DNA of 64,000 nucleotides from Anoplolepis gracilipes (lineage: Eukaryota > Arthropoda > Insecta > Hymenoptera > Formicidae): assembly GCF_047496725.1 (NCBI RefSeq), contig NC_132970.1, positions 14,359,501 to 14,423,500 of the forward strand, in the 5' to 3' direction. The notes below the pieces were generated by a model. It was not told the origin of the DNA. It made no database searches and worked only from the letters and a program-made list of their open reading frames with translations. A program made the translations under genes and the position numbers. Every line of letters begins with the position of its first letter. The first letter of the stretch is position 1. Of the stretch, positions 38,001-53,534 are shown one piece after another.

Positions 38001-41000
38001 ATATACATAAGGAACGAAATAAAAACAACATGAATATTTTCGAATAAAAAAAGATAAAATTATAGAATATGAATAACTCTGGAGAGAAATAAGATATGAT
38101 GAGATGCAATGAAAGTATCATTACCTGACTCGCACAGGAGTAGAAAAGGACTCGCGACCCCACATTATATGTCGAAGCTGCTCGCCAGTCATACCTCGTT
38201 TTCTCAGCTCGTTTATCGTGACTTTTCCAACTCGCTGCAGAATTGCAATGTATGAAACGAAGAGATAAAATTAAAATAACCTGTTATATATCACAATGCA
38301 GGCTATTCATGTTGCTTTAGATAGACATTTGAAAAAGTAATTTTAACAGTCGTTATGCATAAACATATTATGTTTCAAGTAACCCTACTTAAATCACATT
38401 ATTGACAATTTTCCAATTATTCGTCGACATATTGGAGAAGACGTACGATGGTGAATTATTAAAACCATTAATTTTTAACCCATCTTGAGGTAAATATTTC
38501 GCGTAGTTATTCTATTGTGACAAAATTTATTACATCGTAGCAAAATTCGATGCGTGCATTTTACGAGAGTCGATACCAGAACCTATATCAGTTGAATGGA
38601 ATGCCGATAAATAAATTCTGACGCTTGATGCACGGGTGTGGAATAAATCTTTTATACGCATCGCCAGCGCGTATATGCACAAAAAAACTAGAAGAATAAA
38701 TATAAGTAAATAAATCACCTTCCAATTAGCTACGGCGCCCTTACGCTGCTTCGCTCTGGTTTTTGATTTGCTTTTAATAACGAGCACGCCTCTCTTCTCC
38801 GATGCGGGGTTGTTCGGATCGTCACCGGGTCCTAGCTTGATACTGTACTCTTGTAGATAATTATGAGCGTCTTTCTGTGATACGGCACGTTCCAAGGACA
38901 CCACTATTTTTGCCCACTTAATAGAAAAAAAATAGATGTGTGTTTAATTCAACAGGCGAATGCAAGATTTATTTATGTGATCTATGTGTATATTTATATC
39001 ACCATAATTAAATAGGTTACGTTTATTATTAAACAATTTTAGCATGAAATTAGCTAACAGTAAAATTAGGAAATTCGAGAGGTTACATTTTTTATTTCAC
39101 ATTATTATTTTCACAAATTAATGCGACACAATGTATTTCTTTTAAATTTAATATTTAATATCATCAATTTGTTTTTAACATGGTATTTGAAAATTTGTAT
39201 CGTATTGGAAAATTATATTTTAAAAAAATATCGAAAATATGAACATTTTTTGAATACTAAATTTGGAAAAATTATGAATTATTTTAATACAAACCTGTTT
39301 AACGAATTCCTTTTCGCTTTGCTCGATAACGTGTGCGTACGTATTACCCATCATGGCAATCAACATGTTGAGCAGCAGAATAGGCACAAGCACCATAAAA
39401 ATCGCAAAGACGGTCTTGCTCAAGTTAGGATAAATCGTGTTATTCAAGTCCGCATACTGTAATATATACGGATATAAATATAATACAATGGGATAAATAT
39501 AACGCCGGTAAATTGTCGCGCCTGAATATCGTGAGACAATTATAGGTATATATGCTAATAAATAAGCGGCCACATTGTGTTCAATGTTGCATGTCTGCCA
39601 CGGCATAGAATTTTCAAACGGAAACTCGTATTTTCCATACTTCTCGTCCCTTTCCTTTGTCACCCTATTTTCTCTTTTTTTTTTCTTTTTAATTCAGTGC
39701 AACGAGTTAATTGTTATACGAACTGTAAAACCGAGCAATGATTTTTACTAGACAGATGATATTTTACATGTCCGTTGTCCATTTGTACGGACCGGCGTGC
39801 TAAATCTTTAATTTCGTCAGGAAACCATATTGTAGTGCATTTTGTGCGACGTGGAATTGTTCGTGATTGAAATTCAAGATTCATGACGGCATGGCCTGTC
39901 ACGCCATTGACTGGAAAAATATTTGAAATGATATAAATGCGCGCACGTGTCATTTAATCGCAATGTTTGACGTACACCAATTAAATTAATGTTATGCAAT
40001 ACTTTAAAATTTTTGAAATTTACAATATTTGAATCGCAAGGATTAGACGATGAATAAACTTATTCACGGCACGAAGGGCGGATAAAAAAAATATTTTATT
40101 TTTAAAAATATGGACACATTAGGCAAATATATCGCAAAATGCGTAGGCTAAAAAGAAGAAGGGAAAGAAAGGGTGTACACATGTGCGTGCACGCGTGCAA
40201 GATAAGGGTTCGTGGTAAAAAGTGATATGTCAATAAAGCGATAATCTATGGCAAAGCTTACGTAGCTTATAATATTATTACGTTACGTTATAATCGCCGA
40301 GGGTTATCTGAAATAACGCCATCCAAGTCGTAGGATAAGAATGATAGAGAGATGATTTCACGCCTGGGAATCCCTTGTAGAGAAAATAAAACGATTGCGA
40401 GAATCCAAAAAGCATGATTGTGTAGATTATTCCGAAAGTCAGCATATCACCGGTTATCATGCTGTATACCATTGTGACGAAGGGGCCAGTCAATCGAATT
40501 GCTCTGGAGGAAAAGAAAGAATAAAATAAATCACCCATCATACATGTAATAAATAAAAATATATAAATATATAATTAATATATACATATATCAATATAAA
40601 TATATAATTAATATATATATCAATATAAATATATAATTAATATATTTCTAATAAAAATACATAAATATATAACACATACAAAACCTTTTTTTTTTACAAG
40701 AAAAAATGCTGTTCAAGAAGATGATCAAGTAACGAAAAAAATTTTGGAACTTTATTTTGGTTTACATATATATATATATAGTTTATCTTGCATTTAATTA
40801 TGTAATCCATATATTAGTGGTACCAACAAAATTATCATTATTACGTGAATGAAGTGTCGCGTTTCATTCAGTAGTATTCACACATCAAAGTCCGGAGTAA
40901 ATCAATCTATTAACGTCATCGATATTGATTTCACTCACGTGACATAAATACGTGTAATATTACGCATACAAAATCCGTTGTAAAACATTTGTCGATACGA

Positions 41001-41718
41001 TGCATATGTGTGTGTGTGTGTGTGTGTGTGTATGCGAAACGCATTATAATTATGTCTCTCTAATTCTCCAAAATAGTATGCTTTTTAGTTCGCACGTCAA
41101 TCATCAAAACCAAACTAAAATATCATCATATCGTTAATAAATTGATGTATATCTTCTTTGCGGTACATGTGTAATTATAATATATTAAATTCATTAATAT
41201 ATTAGATTGATGTACTGTGTCGTTCAAGGTTATCTGCGAACTCGATTTCTTCGAAATCTTATATAGAAATAATAATAAATCATTTTATTTTACATTATTG
41301 CATTTCTTGTGAAATGGTATCTTTCTCTAAAAGATATTATTTGTATTTACCAGTGTTAAATTACACTTACAGAAATGGCTTTTGATAACGAAATGTTCGG
41401 TTAACAAGTTAAAAAGTGCATGGCTTTGCACACTTGATATCGGAGTTCAGTGTATCGCATGTTATCGCGTTTCCAGTAGCCACGATAACACGAATAGGTC
41501 AGGCACGAAGAGTGCCTGTGCAGCTATTCGGCGTGCATATGTAAACCACTCTTCTTACACGCAGCTCAAATTTATAACGTAGTGAAATAATTAAATGCTA
41601 ATAACTCTACCTAGCAGAGAAAGTTAAATATGTTATTGATTAACTTAAAACAATCGATAATCTCTGCTAACGTAAGTATCCTTCTTATTTATAGAAAATG
41701 TTAAATAAATTATACATG

Positions 41719-41757
<39 letters not shown>

Positions 41758-42461
41758 TATATACACATATATATATATATATATATATATAAAGAAAAAC
41801 TAAATTATGTTCATTAATTTATGATTTTTAACTATTAAAGGCTGTTAAAATATCTTTATATTATAACGTAGGAATAATTAAAATTATTCTCATAGCCTAA
41901 AACGTGCGTAAATGAATTTCGATAACGACGTTATATGAAAATGACATGACTAAATTGAAAGAGAAAATTCATTACAATAGTATGTGGAACATTTAAAATA
42001 TTTTAAAGTCTTTTTTTTTATCAATATACTCACAGTGAGAGAAAAATTTCATTTTAAGTTAGAGTATTACTGATTGCGTTAACTTTATAATACTCCAGCG
42101 TAAGTAAGTTACGACACTTTTGTTATCGTAAAGTTAGAATCGCGACTACTAATATAAAGCAGACTTCGAATAAAGTATTAACGTATTATATCTCGACATT
42201 GAAGCAATTTATATGGAAAAATTTATTTTAACATATAATCAATATCGTTCAACATTAACATTCAAAATTTTTATATCCCATTTTTAATTATTAATTATTA
42301 ACAATTATATTTTAAATTATAAAAAAATATATAATTTATAAATATGTATTTTAATTTTGTTAAAAAAGGAAATTTTATATATATATTTTTTTCCCTTTAT
42401 ATACATATATAGTATATATTATATATATATTAGATTTTATATTACATTATTATATATATAT

Positions 42462-42527
<66 letters not shown>

Positions 42528-45500
42528 GTTATAATTTATATAAAATATTATTTTTTCTAAATATTACTATTTTCCGCCTGTTAATTTTTTACACTTTTAA
42601 AACTGCGCAATTGTGTTATACCATTACAACTAATGCAATAAATAAAATCAAAGTACGCGTCAGTAAAATCAAAACGATACGTAATCCGAGATTCGCGGCA
42701 TCCGATGTATCATATATGGGAGTACAATGGGGGTGCGAGCCGGAACTGCGGATCGGAATTGGAGGACGAGCGATTAAAATCGATGCCGTCACTATCGACA
42801 TGGGAAACAAAAACTTTTTAATCCCGGCGCCGTATCCGTGCCCGTCGACGGGCCGACAAATATTTCAGATTCGTCATTCGGCCAGGATTAAGATTGAAGA
42901 GACTCCGCGTGGCTCCGCGAAAATAAACAGACGAAAGCACGAAGGAATGTAGGAACGACTCACCAGCATAACAGCGTGATGATCGACGAATAACCGAGAA
43001 AAAGAAAGCATCGCGCGTTGAGTCTCCATTAACTCCGACGACGACGACGTCGTCGTCGGCCGGTTCTATCCGCTAATCGATGGGTGACCTTATCTTGTCA
43101 AGGGTTACCGGCGCCCATAAATCTTCGCTCTTTTTCACGGAGTAAGTTCAAGGGAGGGTACAGCCGCGATAGAAAAGACACTATGGAGTCTCCGGTATAA
43201 CTCGTCCAGGGTTTATAGCAAGAACGGTATAAGCGATGCAACTTGGATGAGGGATATAACATCGTTGTGTTGCGGGTATCGTGTACCTTGTCCCGGGAAA
43301 ATCAATAGGGACACCGACTTCCGCTCAGCAAACAAGTTTCCGCTATGCAAGTCTGCCTCGCTATACTTTCAACAAAGTTCCAGAAAGAGGCGCGTCGTGT
43401 CTTTGCTTCCTTTCTTTTTCTTCCCTCGTACAACTGCTCGAATAATTATACCGGATTAATACCAGATGAGCCACCGTTATCATCCATCCACCGTATCATT
43501 CAGTGATGATGGATTAAACCAAATATTCACGATTATTGCTGCTATAATCAATATCCGAATTATAAGAAAAAAAAAACTTTAAAAAGTAGCTAATTTAAAA
43601 TATTGCTCAGAAAATATTGTATCCTATCTCTCCCTCTCTCTCTTTTACATCTAAAGATCGCGCATCTTGGAATGAAATTTTTAATCATATTTAACGACCA
43701 TGATTTCCAAGGAAACAAAATTATAACTTGATACTCAAAATTATTAGATGCAAAAAAATGATACAGTGAACGATGAGTAATATTGCGAGAAAATAGGAGA
43801 TTTAATTTTTAATACTGTAAGTCTTTATGTGGTCGCAAGTCTGATAGCAGGGCTTAAGAGACAAAGAGAGCTGACTATGTTAGATTTTCGTGTATATAAA
43901 AAATACAATGTAATATATTTAATTCATTAGCGGTGCCGTGCGCATAAGAACTGTGACATTTCCCCGTGCATAATTACTGTCCATCAGGATCCTCTTTAGA
44001 TCTCGTCACTCCGTTTAAGTATATACGTGCAGTAATTCCTCAAAGGCTCTCTTGCACTCGGTGCCACGATGTTTCTTGTCCTCCATCACGGCTGTCGTTC
44101 GCTTGGCAATAAGCCACAGTCACGCCTTAGATTAATTTCGCACAAAATTTAACGGGAGTCTGCTACAACCGCCTCTAAAGTTACAGCCTAAGTGCTTTAC
44201 GATGTACCATTTACGACGGGCCTCCATTTTACGTCTGTTTAAATTCAATATACACTCTTTGCGCCTGCACAAGTTCCATGAACTTCTCTGTATACCTTAT
44301 AGTCAGCTCTCAAGCACAGCTCGAGGGTACCAGAAAAGGGGCACGCAAGAGTCAACATAATGCTCTCTGCTTGATCATTGATACTTCACACGCTTGATTT
44401 GGTTACTTGTTTTGAGTCTCAATTCTAAGAATCGAAAAGATAAATCTGGCAAAGATTTATAAATTTCAATATTTCTCTAAATATATAGATATTTTACGAT
44501 AAAACACGTGATGAAAATTAATAAATGCTTAAAGATTATTAATATAATAATAATTAATATTTTACTTATACAAACAAATCTGAAATAAAGTACCCCTTAT
44601 AATTCCTTTGCTGATAAAATTTGATAAAAAAGAGATCAATATCGCTACAACGATCATTATGTGACTTGTAGAAAAGGAAAGACAATAGATAGCGGTTGAT
44701 ATTTATCTGATACTCCATGTATCCACCTAATGTATCGAAATATGACATCTTGGTGATGTTTACAAGTGCAATCGGATAGCGCGGAACAAACCGAGAAGTT
44801 TGTCGAAAGGAGCAGCTGCAACCATGTTACTTTCAATGTCGATCACGTAACTTTGATATCACGTATTAGAAACGTATAAGCACAATGCGAATGCACGTCC
44901 TCGCCTCTCAATAAACGATTTGTCCCATTTTTCGCGGAAATACGTCCGACAGAAGGTACGTCGACATTCGTCAAAGTGTCGTTAAGTAAGAAAACGTTTG
45001 TGAGAAGCTACGTGTTGTTAATGTGTACCAGACGAAGAAAGAGAATTCACAACTTTTGAAAGTTTTCTTTCGTATTGTAACGGGAAATTTCGTTTGTAAA
45101 ATGATTGTCTGTAACAAATTATGCTGATTTGCGGTGAAATATTTACGTAAAACTTTTATGTAAAAAGAAAATCGATGTATATGTCAAGTAAAATGTAATG
45201 AATTTATAATGACATACATCGAGAGTGTTGATATTTAAGAGAAAATCATTATAATACATGTATGATAAGATAATGATAATGAAATTTTTTATCAGCCAAT
45301 TAGTCCTAAAAAATTGCACAAGCTTTTTCCGGAAAAACAATAACATACCACAAATCGGATTATTGAATATTTAATGCAAGTTATTAATATCAAATATTTC
45401 GTTAAAATAACCTGTATATAGAGAGAGCAAATGCATCCTTTTATAAAAATAGAAGTTTTTTTTTCAACTCTGTCGTCGATACTCCGTTATGTTTTTTCTC

Positions 45501-47667
45501 CCTCGTTAATCTACCATATTTAATCGGTATCCCTTTTTACGGATTATATAAAAATAACTAATCATGATTATTTTATACGCTATGTATACAGAATTCTTTG
45601 AGATAAAAATACATTAAATTATATCCGAGTAGGAAGTAGATTAAATTGTAGATCCGTCGTGTTATAGAAGAAAAAAATATCTACTCGCTCTATTTAATCC
45701 GATAAATTGGCAAAGCGGTATGTACAGGTGGCTGTAAACACGTCACCGGATTACACATGGTAGTTGTCAGGCGCTAAAATGATGCGTAAAACGCAGTGAC
45801 AGAGATGTAACGAGTGTGACCTAATCGCGCCAGTAAATTGCAAGCGCTTTAATTTCACAGCGACACCTCCAATGTTCTCTTTTTTCCCCATTCTCCTCTC
45901 TCTCTCTTCCCCGGTCATTTTTTCTCTACACACGTTTCTCGTATTATATTACTTACCCGGCGAAAAACATGAAAAGAAACCAGGAACCCGGGACGGCGAA
46001 CACCAGTATCGCATCCTCCGCGTGCCGATTTCCGGCGATACGACATGGAATGCACGCGAGAATGAGTAGATTGCTGATCACGAATATCAACTTGGCCGGT
46101 TCGTGGCTCTGAAATGCAAATGCGCGCAGGCGGAACGTTAGTGCGGCCTCATGCACTCTTGCAACGTTTCAGGAACGTCCGCAGAGGAATCGATATTATA
46201 TTTTCGTGCAATTTCGATATTCCTCCCTATAATTTCACCACGTCGTCACGATGACAACGTTTAGCGCGAGGTTTGCCAAATGTGCAAAAAGATGATAATA
46301 TTTCATCTGACTCGTATATATATATATATATATACAGACATCTCTATTCCTCTTCTGTTTCTCAATCTTGCGCATTGTCAGTTTTATCAATTGGAAATGT
46401 CAAAAATTTGAAGAGGAATAAAATAAATGAATAATCTTAACGTTAAAAAAAAATATATAATAAATGTAAATCGTATTTTAAACACTATCGCGTGATCTTT
46501 TAAAAAGCATTCGATTATGGTAATACGATTACGTATAGTAGTTACGAGAATATGAAGAGTTAAACACATTAACACATTACGTTCATATTTGTACGTGCAA
46601 TCAGATCAAATATTTTTGCCCATCTAGAGATTGGGGAAATTACACATTGTACGACAACGAGGCTCGCACGCTCGCGCGCGTTAATGTTTTTAAATCGTCG
46701 TCGGTATTAATTATCCGCAAATCGAACCGGACGCGTGGACTGGGACTCGCGTTTAATAATGCAGCGATATAGCTTAACATCGTTCCGATTGTATTGGAAC
46801 GGAGCGGCGTATATATGCTATTGATCCAAACCCAGCAATAACCAACGATATGTACATATATGTACAATATATTCTCTCTTAATTGATAGATATGGATAGA
46901 TAGTCGATAGGCACGCACGCTACTACGCCGACATTTTCCACATTTTCGCCATCTCTGCAAGAATCCTTGACTCGAGAAGGAATACGGCATATAATTTGTA
47001 CATATATGTATATTTATATATAAAAATATATATATGTAAATATATATTATAATTATTATGTATTGTAATTATAATTAGAATACTAATTAGAATTATAATT
47101 AGAATTATAATTAGGTTTATAATTACAATTATAATTATAATTTCTTTTAAAATAGAATATATATATATATATATATATACAGGGTGAATCACTAAACGTG
47201 TTACACGCAATATTTTTGAAACTGAACGAGATATAAAATTCTTATTTTCCAGCGATTATATGGTATCGAAGTGAGTATTGTGTGTACGAAATTAATTTTT
47301 TTAAGCGAAATCGTTAAAGTAATTTTAAAAAAATACCTTGATTTTTTTAATTAACGACATATAATTTTTATTACGTACAAATATAACTCGTCTCTGAGTA
47401 AAATGATCACACATAGTGTGATTTAAAGTTTAAAGTCATAATGAAAGGCTATAATAAAAAAAAAAACAATATCAAATAGCAAAAAGTGTTCAGTTCTTGT
47501 TACAAACAGTTTTTGAAACAAATGCTTGAAATTGCATGTTTACTGTTATTCGCAAGCTGAGCATGCATCTATTCGACCGATACCAAGCAATCGCTGAAAA
47601 ATAAGAATTTCATATCTCGTTCAGTTTCCGAAATATTTCAGTCTATAACTCCTTCAATGGATCATCC

Positions 47668-47714
<47 letters not shown>

Positions 47715-50700
47715 TTATTTATATATATATAATTATATATATTATAGATTTTATATTGTGTAAAAGAAAAAGGGAAATTTTAATTAAAGACTATATTATT
47801 TCTATATATATAATTTGTCGGAAAAACCCATTTTTATCACTACCGAGGACATATATCGAAATTGCCTGCTTCGAAAATGCTTTCAACGTAATCAATCATT
47901 CACTTCTGGCAGTGTCTTTTCTAAGCTTTCATTTTCCTACGATATTAAACTATAATATTGATCGTGATATTGTGCAAAACAATACAATTATTAAATCTCT
48001 TATAATAATATTAATCTATTAATTAAAAGACACGTGCATTTATCGTGCTTTTATACAAATATATAAATATGCATTTTTATAAACTAAAACAAACGTTAAA
48101 CGTTTTTGAACAATATTACATTTAATATGATTCAATTATTACATTTAATATGATTCAATTATTACAAATCTAATAAACAAGAGAATTAATCACTTGTCTT
48201 TTCATATCTGTAATTTAATAAAAATTCTTTCAATATATACATCATTTCTAATCACAAGATAAAAAGACTAATAAAGAAATAAAATCAGAAAAGAGTCAGT
48301 TGTTAATATCGGTACCGCTGCTAAACCGTTATACGTAATGCTTCCGTAATCATCAACTTATCTTTTTCTTATTCATCGGGCTTATTAACGCATAAAAGAT
48401 TAGTGGCACGAACGTACAGCTTTCATCGCGGAATATACTTCGGAATATATCCATAGATCCGTTACAGTTCACTAGCCTCGGGATTTGCGCAACCAGCCGC
48501 GTTTAGCCGGCACTAGTGCATCGAAATTGCACCGTTGAGAGTATCAGCATTGCGCAGCTATCACGAAACAACGGGACGTTTCGCGATCGGTCGAAACGAC
48601 AAAGATGATGAAGCGAGAACGGAAAGTAATTTGTAATCTATAAAACGTTTCGGCTGACTTAAAAATTCTGACCTGTGTTTGTTACATACAAAATTGATTA
48701 TATAAAGAAGACGATCATTTTTTATGCATCAAATCATAACATATTAAACTTCACGTATAAAATGATCTCTTCAAAATTTCTTCTTCTGCATCTCTTTTCT
48801 TCCAAAGTTTATTTATTTCAACAAATTTTATTTCATATTTTAACTCCAAGATATATCTCGTGTAATATTTTGTAATGAATGAAAACCTAAGGGCTAATAT
48901 TCCTAATGTTATTCTTTTCGTTTTTTCGAATTACATTTCAAAGGAGGATCGATAAAATGTGCTGATTTTTGTTTAGAAAGTGTAATGTAAGTTACATATA
49001 TTTTCTTATAGTTTTTGAGTTGCTAAAAAAACCCGTTTATTGATCTAAACCTGTAGGAAAGTAGTTAAAATTCACTTTAAATAGTCAAAATAAGTCATTT
49101 TTAATAGTAATTTATTTAGTGTAGATTTTGTAATTATTTAATTATTTATATTATAGTTTAGTTTTATAATTTCTCTTAACTGAAAACTAAAGAAACACTT
49201 TAGAAATGCTAATCTAACATAGCAAAAGCAATATAATATAAAAATTAAAAAATATATAGTCAATTTATTCAAGAATCTTAACCCTCAAACTGAACACGTT
49301 TTTTGGCACCGTAATCCTGAACACGTCGGTAACTGGAGTCCGAGTTAATTTTTGTCTTCTAAAATTACTTAAAAAATTCTAAAAAGATTTACACATCTTC
49401 TTTTAAGTTTAAACTAAAAGTTTATGTAGTAGAGTTAAAGAAAAAATATTTTTAAATACTACATTTTTCTTATTTGTTAGATCAAAATTTAGAAACATAG
49501 ATGTTTTATATAAAAATTAATAAAAATTTGAAAAAATAATTTTGAATAAAAAGGCTTCCAGGAATTTTTAGTTTTCAAAGTTCAAAGTTTACGAAAAAGA
49601 AATATTATATGTCCACGGCTTTAAAAAAATATAATTATTTGAATGATCGAAAATGGGTAATTTTTAGGTATAAAAAAATGTATATTTTCTGAGGAAAATT
49701 TTTTTTTAAATCTTTAGGTAATTTATTTAAAAGAAAAGTGAAAACAAAATGTAATTTACATTACAATCTACACTATAAAAACTGATTAATACATACAACC
49801 CCTGTTTGTTACTCGTTATCATTAACAAAAGATACTTTTAGCATGAAAATAAATAAACATAATAGAAATTATATCAATTTGTTTCTTTTTTAGCGAGATT
49901 ATTATTGTAAATTTATAACTTATTTTTATAAAAACCGATTAACAGCAAAAAAATAATATTTTTAAAAAAATTTACTTATTTACCTTTTTTTATTTAATAT
50001 ACATAAAGCGAATACGTGGGTCATTTGTGTCCACTTCAGATTTAAATTCGCCAGCACTTTGCACTGAATGAACTGTTTAACTTGTCCTTTCAGTTATAAG
50101 TCTCTTTTGACACAAACTTTTTTTTTGGATAAGTTTCCAACCTCGAGATTTTATTAATATTTTTTTAAAACAATAGATTAAAAATGGTACGGATACGAAA
50201 GACCCACGCGTTCAGTTGGAGGATTAAGTCTCATCAGATGTATAGCTTATAAAAATAATTAAATGTTGAGGAAAGAATTTTAAAAATATAAAAAGAGATA
50301 TAAGAATAGATACTTCGACTTTATATAATATTAGTGGACCCGATCAACCAAGAAACTGACAAGATTAATATTCTGATGGCGAATAAAACGAGACGCTATA
50401 CAGTATAATACGAAAAGTAATATAATAGGGCTCCAGGCAAAGGTCTACTATATAAAAAACTTAACGCTCCTCTAGATGGAATCTCTATGGTAGTAGAAGT
50501 CCATTTTAAGATATTAAAAACTGTACGATATGTACAGTTGTGTCTGATGAGGCTTAAAATTTCGACTAAATTAACCATTTATTTTTTAATTGTTATATTA
50601 TATTGATTTTGCTATGTTAGATTTAGCATTTCTATAGTGTTTCTTTAGTTTTCAGTAAAAGAAATTATAAAACTAAACACTAAACTATAATATAAATAAT

Positions 50701-53489
50701 TAAATAATTGCAAAATCGACACTAATTGAATTACTATTAAAAATCACTTTTTCACAGGAGGGTTAGACCAATAAAACGGGTATTTTCGTATTCAGCAACT
50801 CAAAAACTATAGAAAAATGTATGTAACTTACATTACACTTTCTAGGCAAAAATCAGCATATTTTATCCACCCTACTTTAACTTTGATTTATATATTTTTT
50901 GTATAACATTCTGTACTTAATGACACGAAAACTGTTGAGCTAGTGTAATGTCATTCTTTTTGCGATTTAATCCGTTTTTCAACTATGAATCTCCCGGGTA
51001 CAAGCGATAAAACGTCTCTGACGGCTATCTCATCGCGGCGAAAAAAATATGCAATGCCTACCAGTTGCTTCAGGAAGGACAGCGGTCCGACGTTGATCAT
51101 CTCGCCACCCAGCTGCACCAGGATGTAATTGAGCACGCCCAGGACGGTGATACACTCCGCCGCGGTGCGGACGACGTCCGTTATCTCCTTGGGCCACTGT
51201 AGCAACACGGCATCGACATCCGCGGGTCTGAAGTATATGGCTAAGGACAGCGAGGCCAGGTGAAACACCAAGATAATCAATCGCTTCAGGAACTGCAACT
51301 TTTCAGTAGAAAATAGATGTCGGCGTATGCATCTACGAAACTTTCCGCATCGATTGGCCGGGACATAAGAGCAAAGTTTTACGGCGGTAATATAGAGGCA
51401 AGCAAGAAGGATTCGTGAAAATATCGTCGGTCTCGGGGCTAAGCTCAAAAGGTCTCTCTCCGGATACGAGAGAAATAACATTTGAGATGACGCATTTCTG
51501 ATCTCTCGTATATATTTTATATCGATCGTATTTATTTTCGAATCCCGAGCTATCAAGAGCTACAATTTATGATACAGAATTAGCCGGTGATGCCTGATTC
51601 ATCGCGGAATACGATAAATATATCTTTCTGTTACACATTTAATATCTCATGCTCCTTGGTTATAAATGACATTAATTCAATAAACGTACAAAAAGTTCCA
51701 CAGTTGACACGATATTGTTTAAATATCCCGCATGTAATCGTATTATCGCGCGATAATCCAATTAATAAATGTAAGGTTTAACGTCTTCTGTTTTATCTTT
51801 ATTTTGCGTTATCGCGTCCCGCCTATTTGTAAAGCGACCATCATAAGCGCTTCGTTTAACGGATAAAATCGCTCTAACCAAATACTCCCGGGATTGACTC
51901 CGCTATGATCCGATAATAGGGAAATCATAGCCGGACGGGTACAGTAATACTGCATATATTGCGTCTACATGCGGTCCGAGTGAGGCCGTGATTAGTGCCA
52001 TAAATGGGACACGTTATGGACGCGGTGCTGTTATAATATGCGCGATACGCGGGCTCGTCTGCTAAAGCCTTCAGCGTACGTACGAAAGCTCGTTTGTGAT
52101 GCGAGCGTAATTGCAATCACAGTCTGCCCGTATAACTTCGATTGCCATCGTTTCGAAATTACTGAGCTACCATTGGCCCGCGACGGAGTGACTTGAAATA
52201 ACCGGCGTAATTATACTACCATCGCCGAAAGCCTCATCGACGTCACTCGACCGATCGGCTGATCGACGTTAATCGTTCGAAGTCACGAGAGAAAGAGAGA
52301 AATTGTGAGAGAGAGAGAAAGAGAAATCTCTCGACATTGTGCAAATCAACAATGGAATTATATACGGATTATAGACGCGTATCTGGTTTAAAAGCCGTGA
52401 AGATCGCTATTCTATGAATTTTTAATAAACATCACTTTCTTGTTTCACTTGCGTTATTCATCTTTAAAAATTAAATTTTTTTAATATTTTAACATTTTAA
52501 TTTCTTCCCGGATTGTTACAATTGTTTCATACAAAATTTTTTTGTGCGAATTTGCTTGCGAGGAGCCCTACTAACCACCGTGCAGGCTACGCAGAAAGAA
52601 ATGTTGTTGCATACAACGCTGAAGGTTTATAGCGCGATAAAACGGGCGCTATTTTTTTCTACATGTTTTAACATAACCAATAATTAACCTTTCGTGGGTG
52701 GTTATTTTTAAAAATATAATGCGTGATTTTTTTTGAAAATATGATAATTTTTTAAAATCGACCAAAGAGCAAGTACACAGCTTCTTCATTATTTAACAAT
52801 TTTTTAAGGAACAGTGCACAAACTAGCGTCGATCACATCCGCTAAGCTAGCTTCACATCTTGTTTTGTGTGATGCGAAAATTTACGTTCCTTCAGGTCAT
52901 CTTCACGCAGCGCAACGCGCAGTAAATCACGCATGTTATCCACGAAAAATCTCATCATATGAAAAGACTGAAATTTATTTACAAAATTATCTAAAATAGT
53001 AATTTAATAAGAGAAAACCTATTTTCTTTGAAATTCCAGAGAAGAATTTGATATTTGATAAAAACTAAAATGATATTACCCGAGCTCTCTCGAGCAGCTT
53101 TGTGGAGAAACATATTATTTATTGGTATTTTTCTAGGTATTTGTCTAGGCGACTCGCGTCGTCGACTATATAAAATATACATACGAAAAAGCATTGCAAT
53201 GTAAGCCGATCATCTTTAAAGAGAGTGGTCGCGTAAAGATTTCTTAAAATATGGCTTGACGAAATTTAAATTTGCCTCTTAGTGAATAGAAATACCTCCA
53301 AATGCATATCAATATATAAATGTAGAACATTATTCTTATGATAGATTCTTTGACAAGTTAGGAATTGGTTCATCTTTTGATATACAATAAGAAATCTCAT
53401 AATGATATTACTTAATAAAGCGACAGCTTTGGCAATAGATAAATAATATATATATATTAAATTTGCCTCTCAATGAATGGAAATATCTC

Positions 53490-53534
<45 letters not shown>

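Noticed and set aside
40278..40541. ATG-initiated frame through the S5/pore exon
   Set aside because: The first residues are intronic; the exon begins at the ttttcctccag acceptor, 40503.
46923..47210. Ile/Tyr-rich frames near (TA)n tracts here and at 47657 and 54227
   Set aside because: They are translations of AT microsatellites, not genes.
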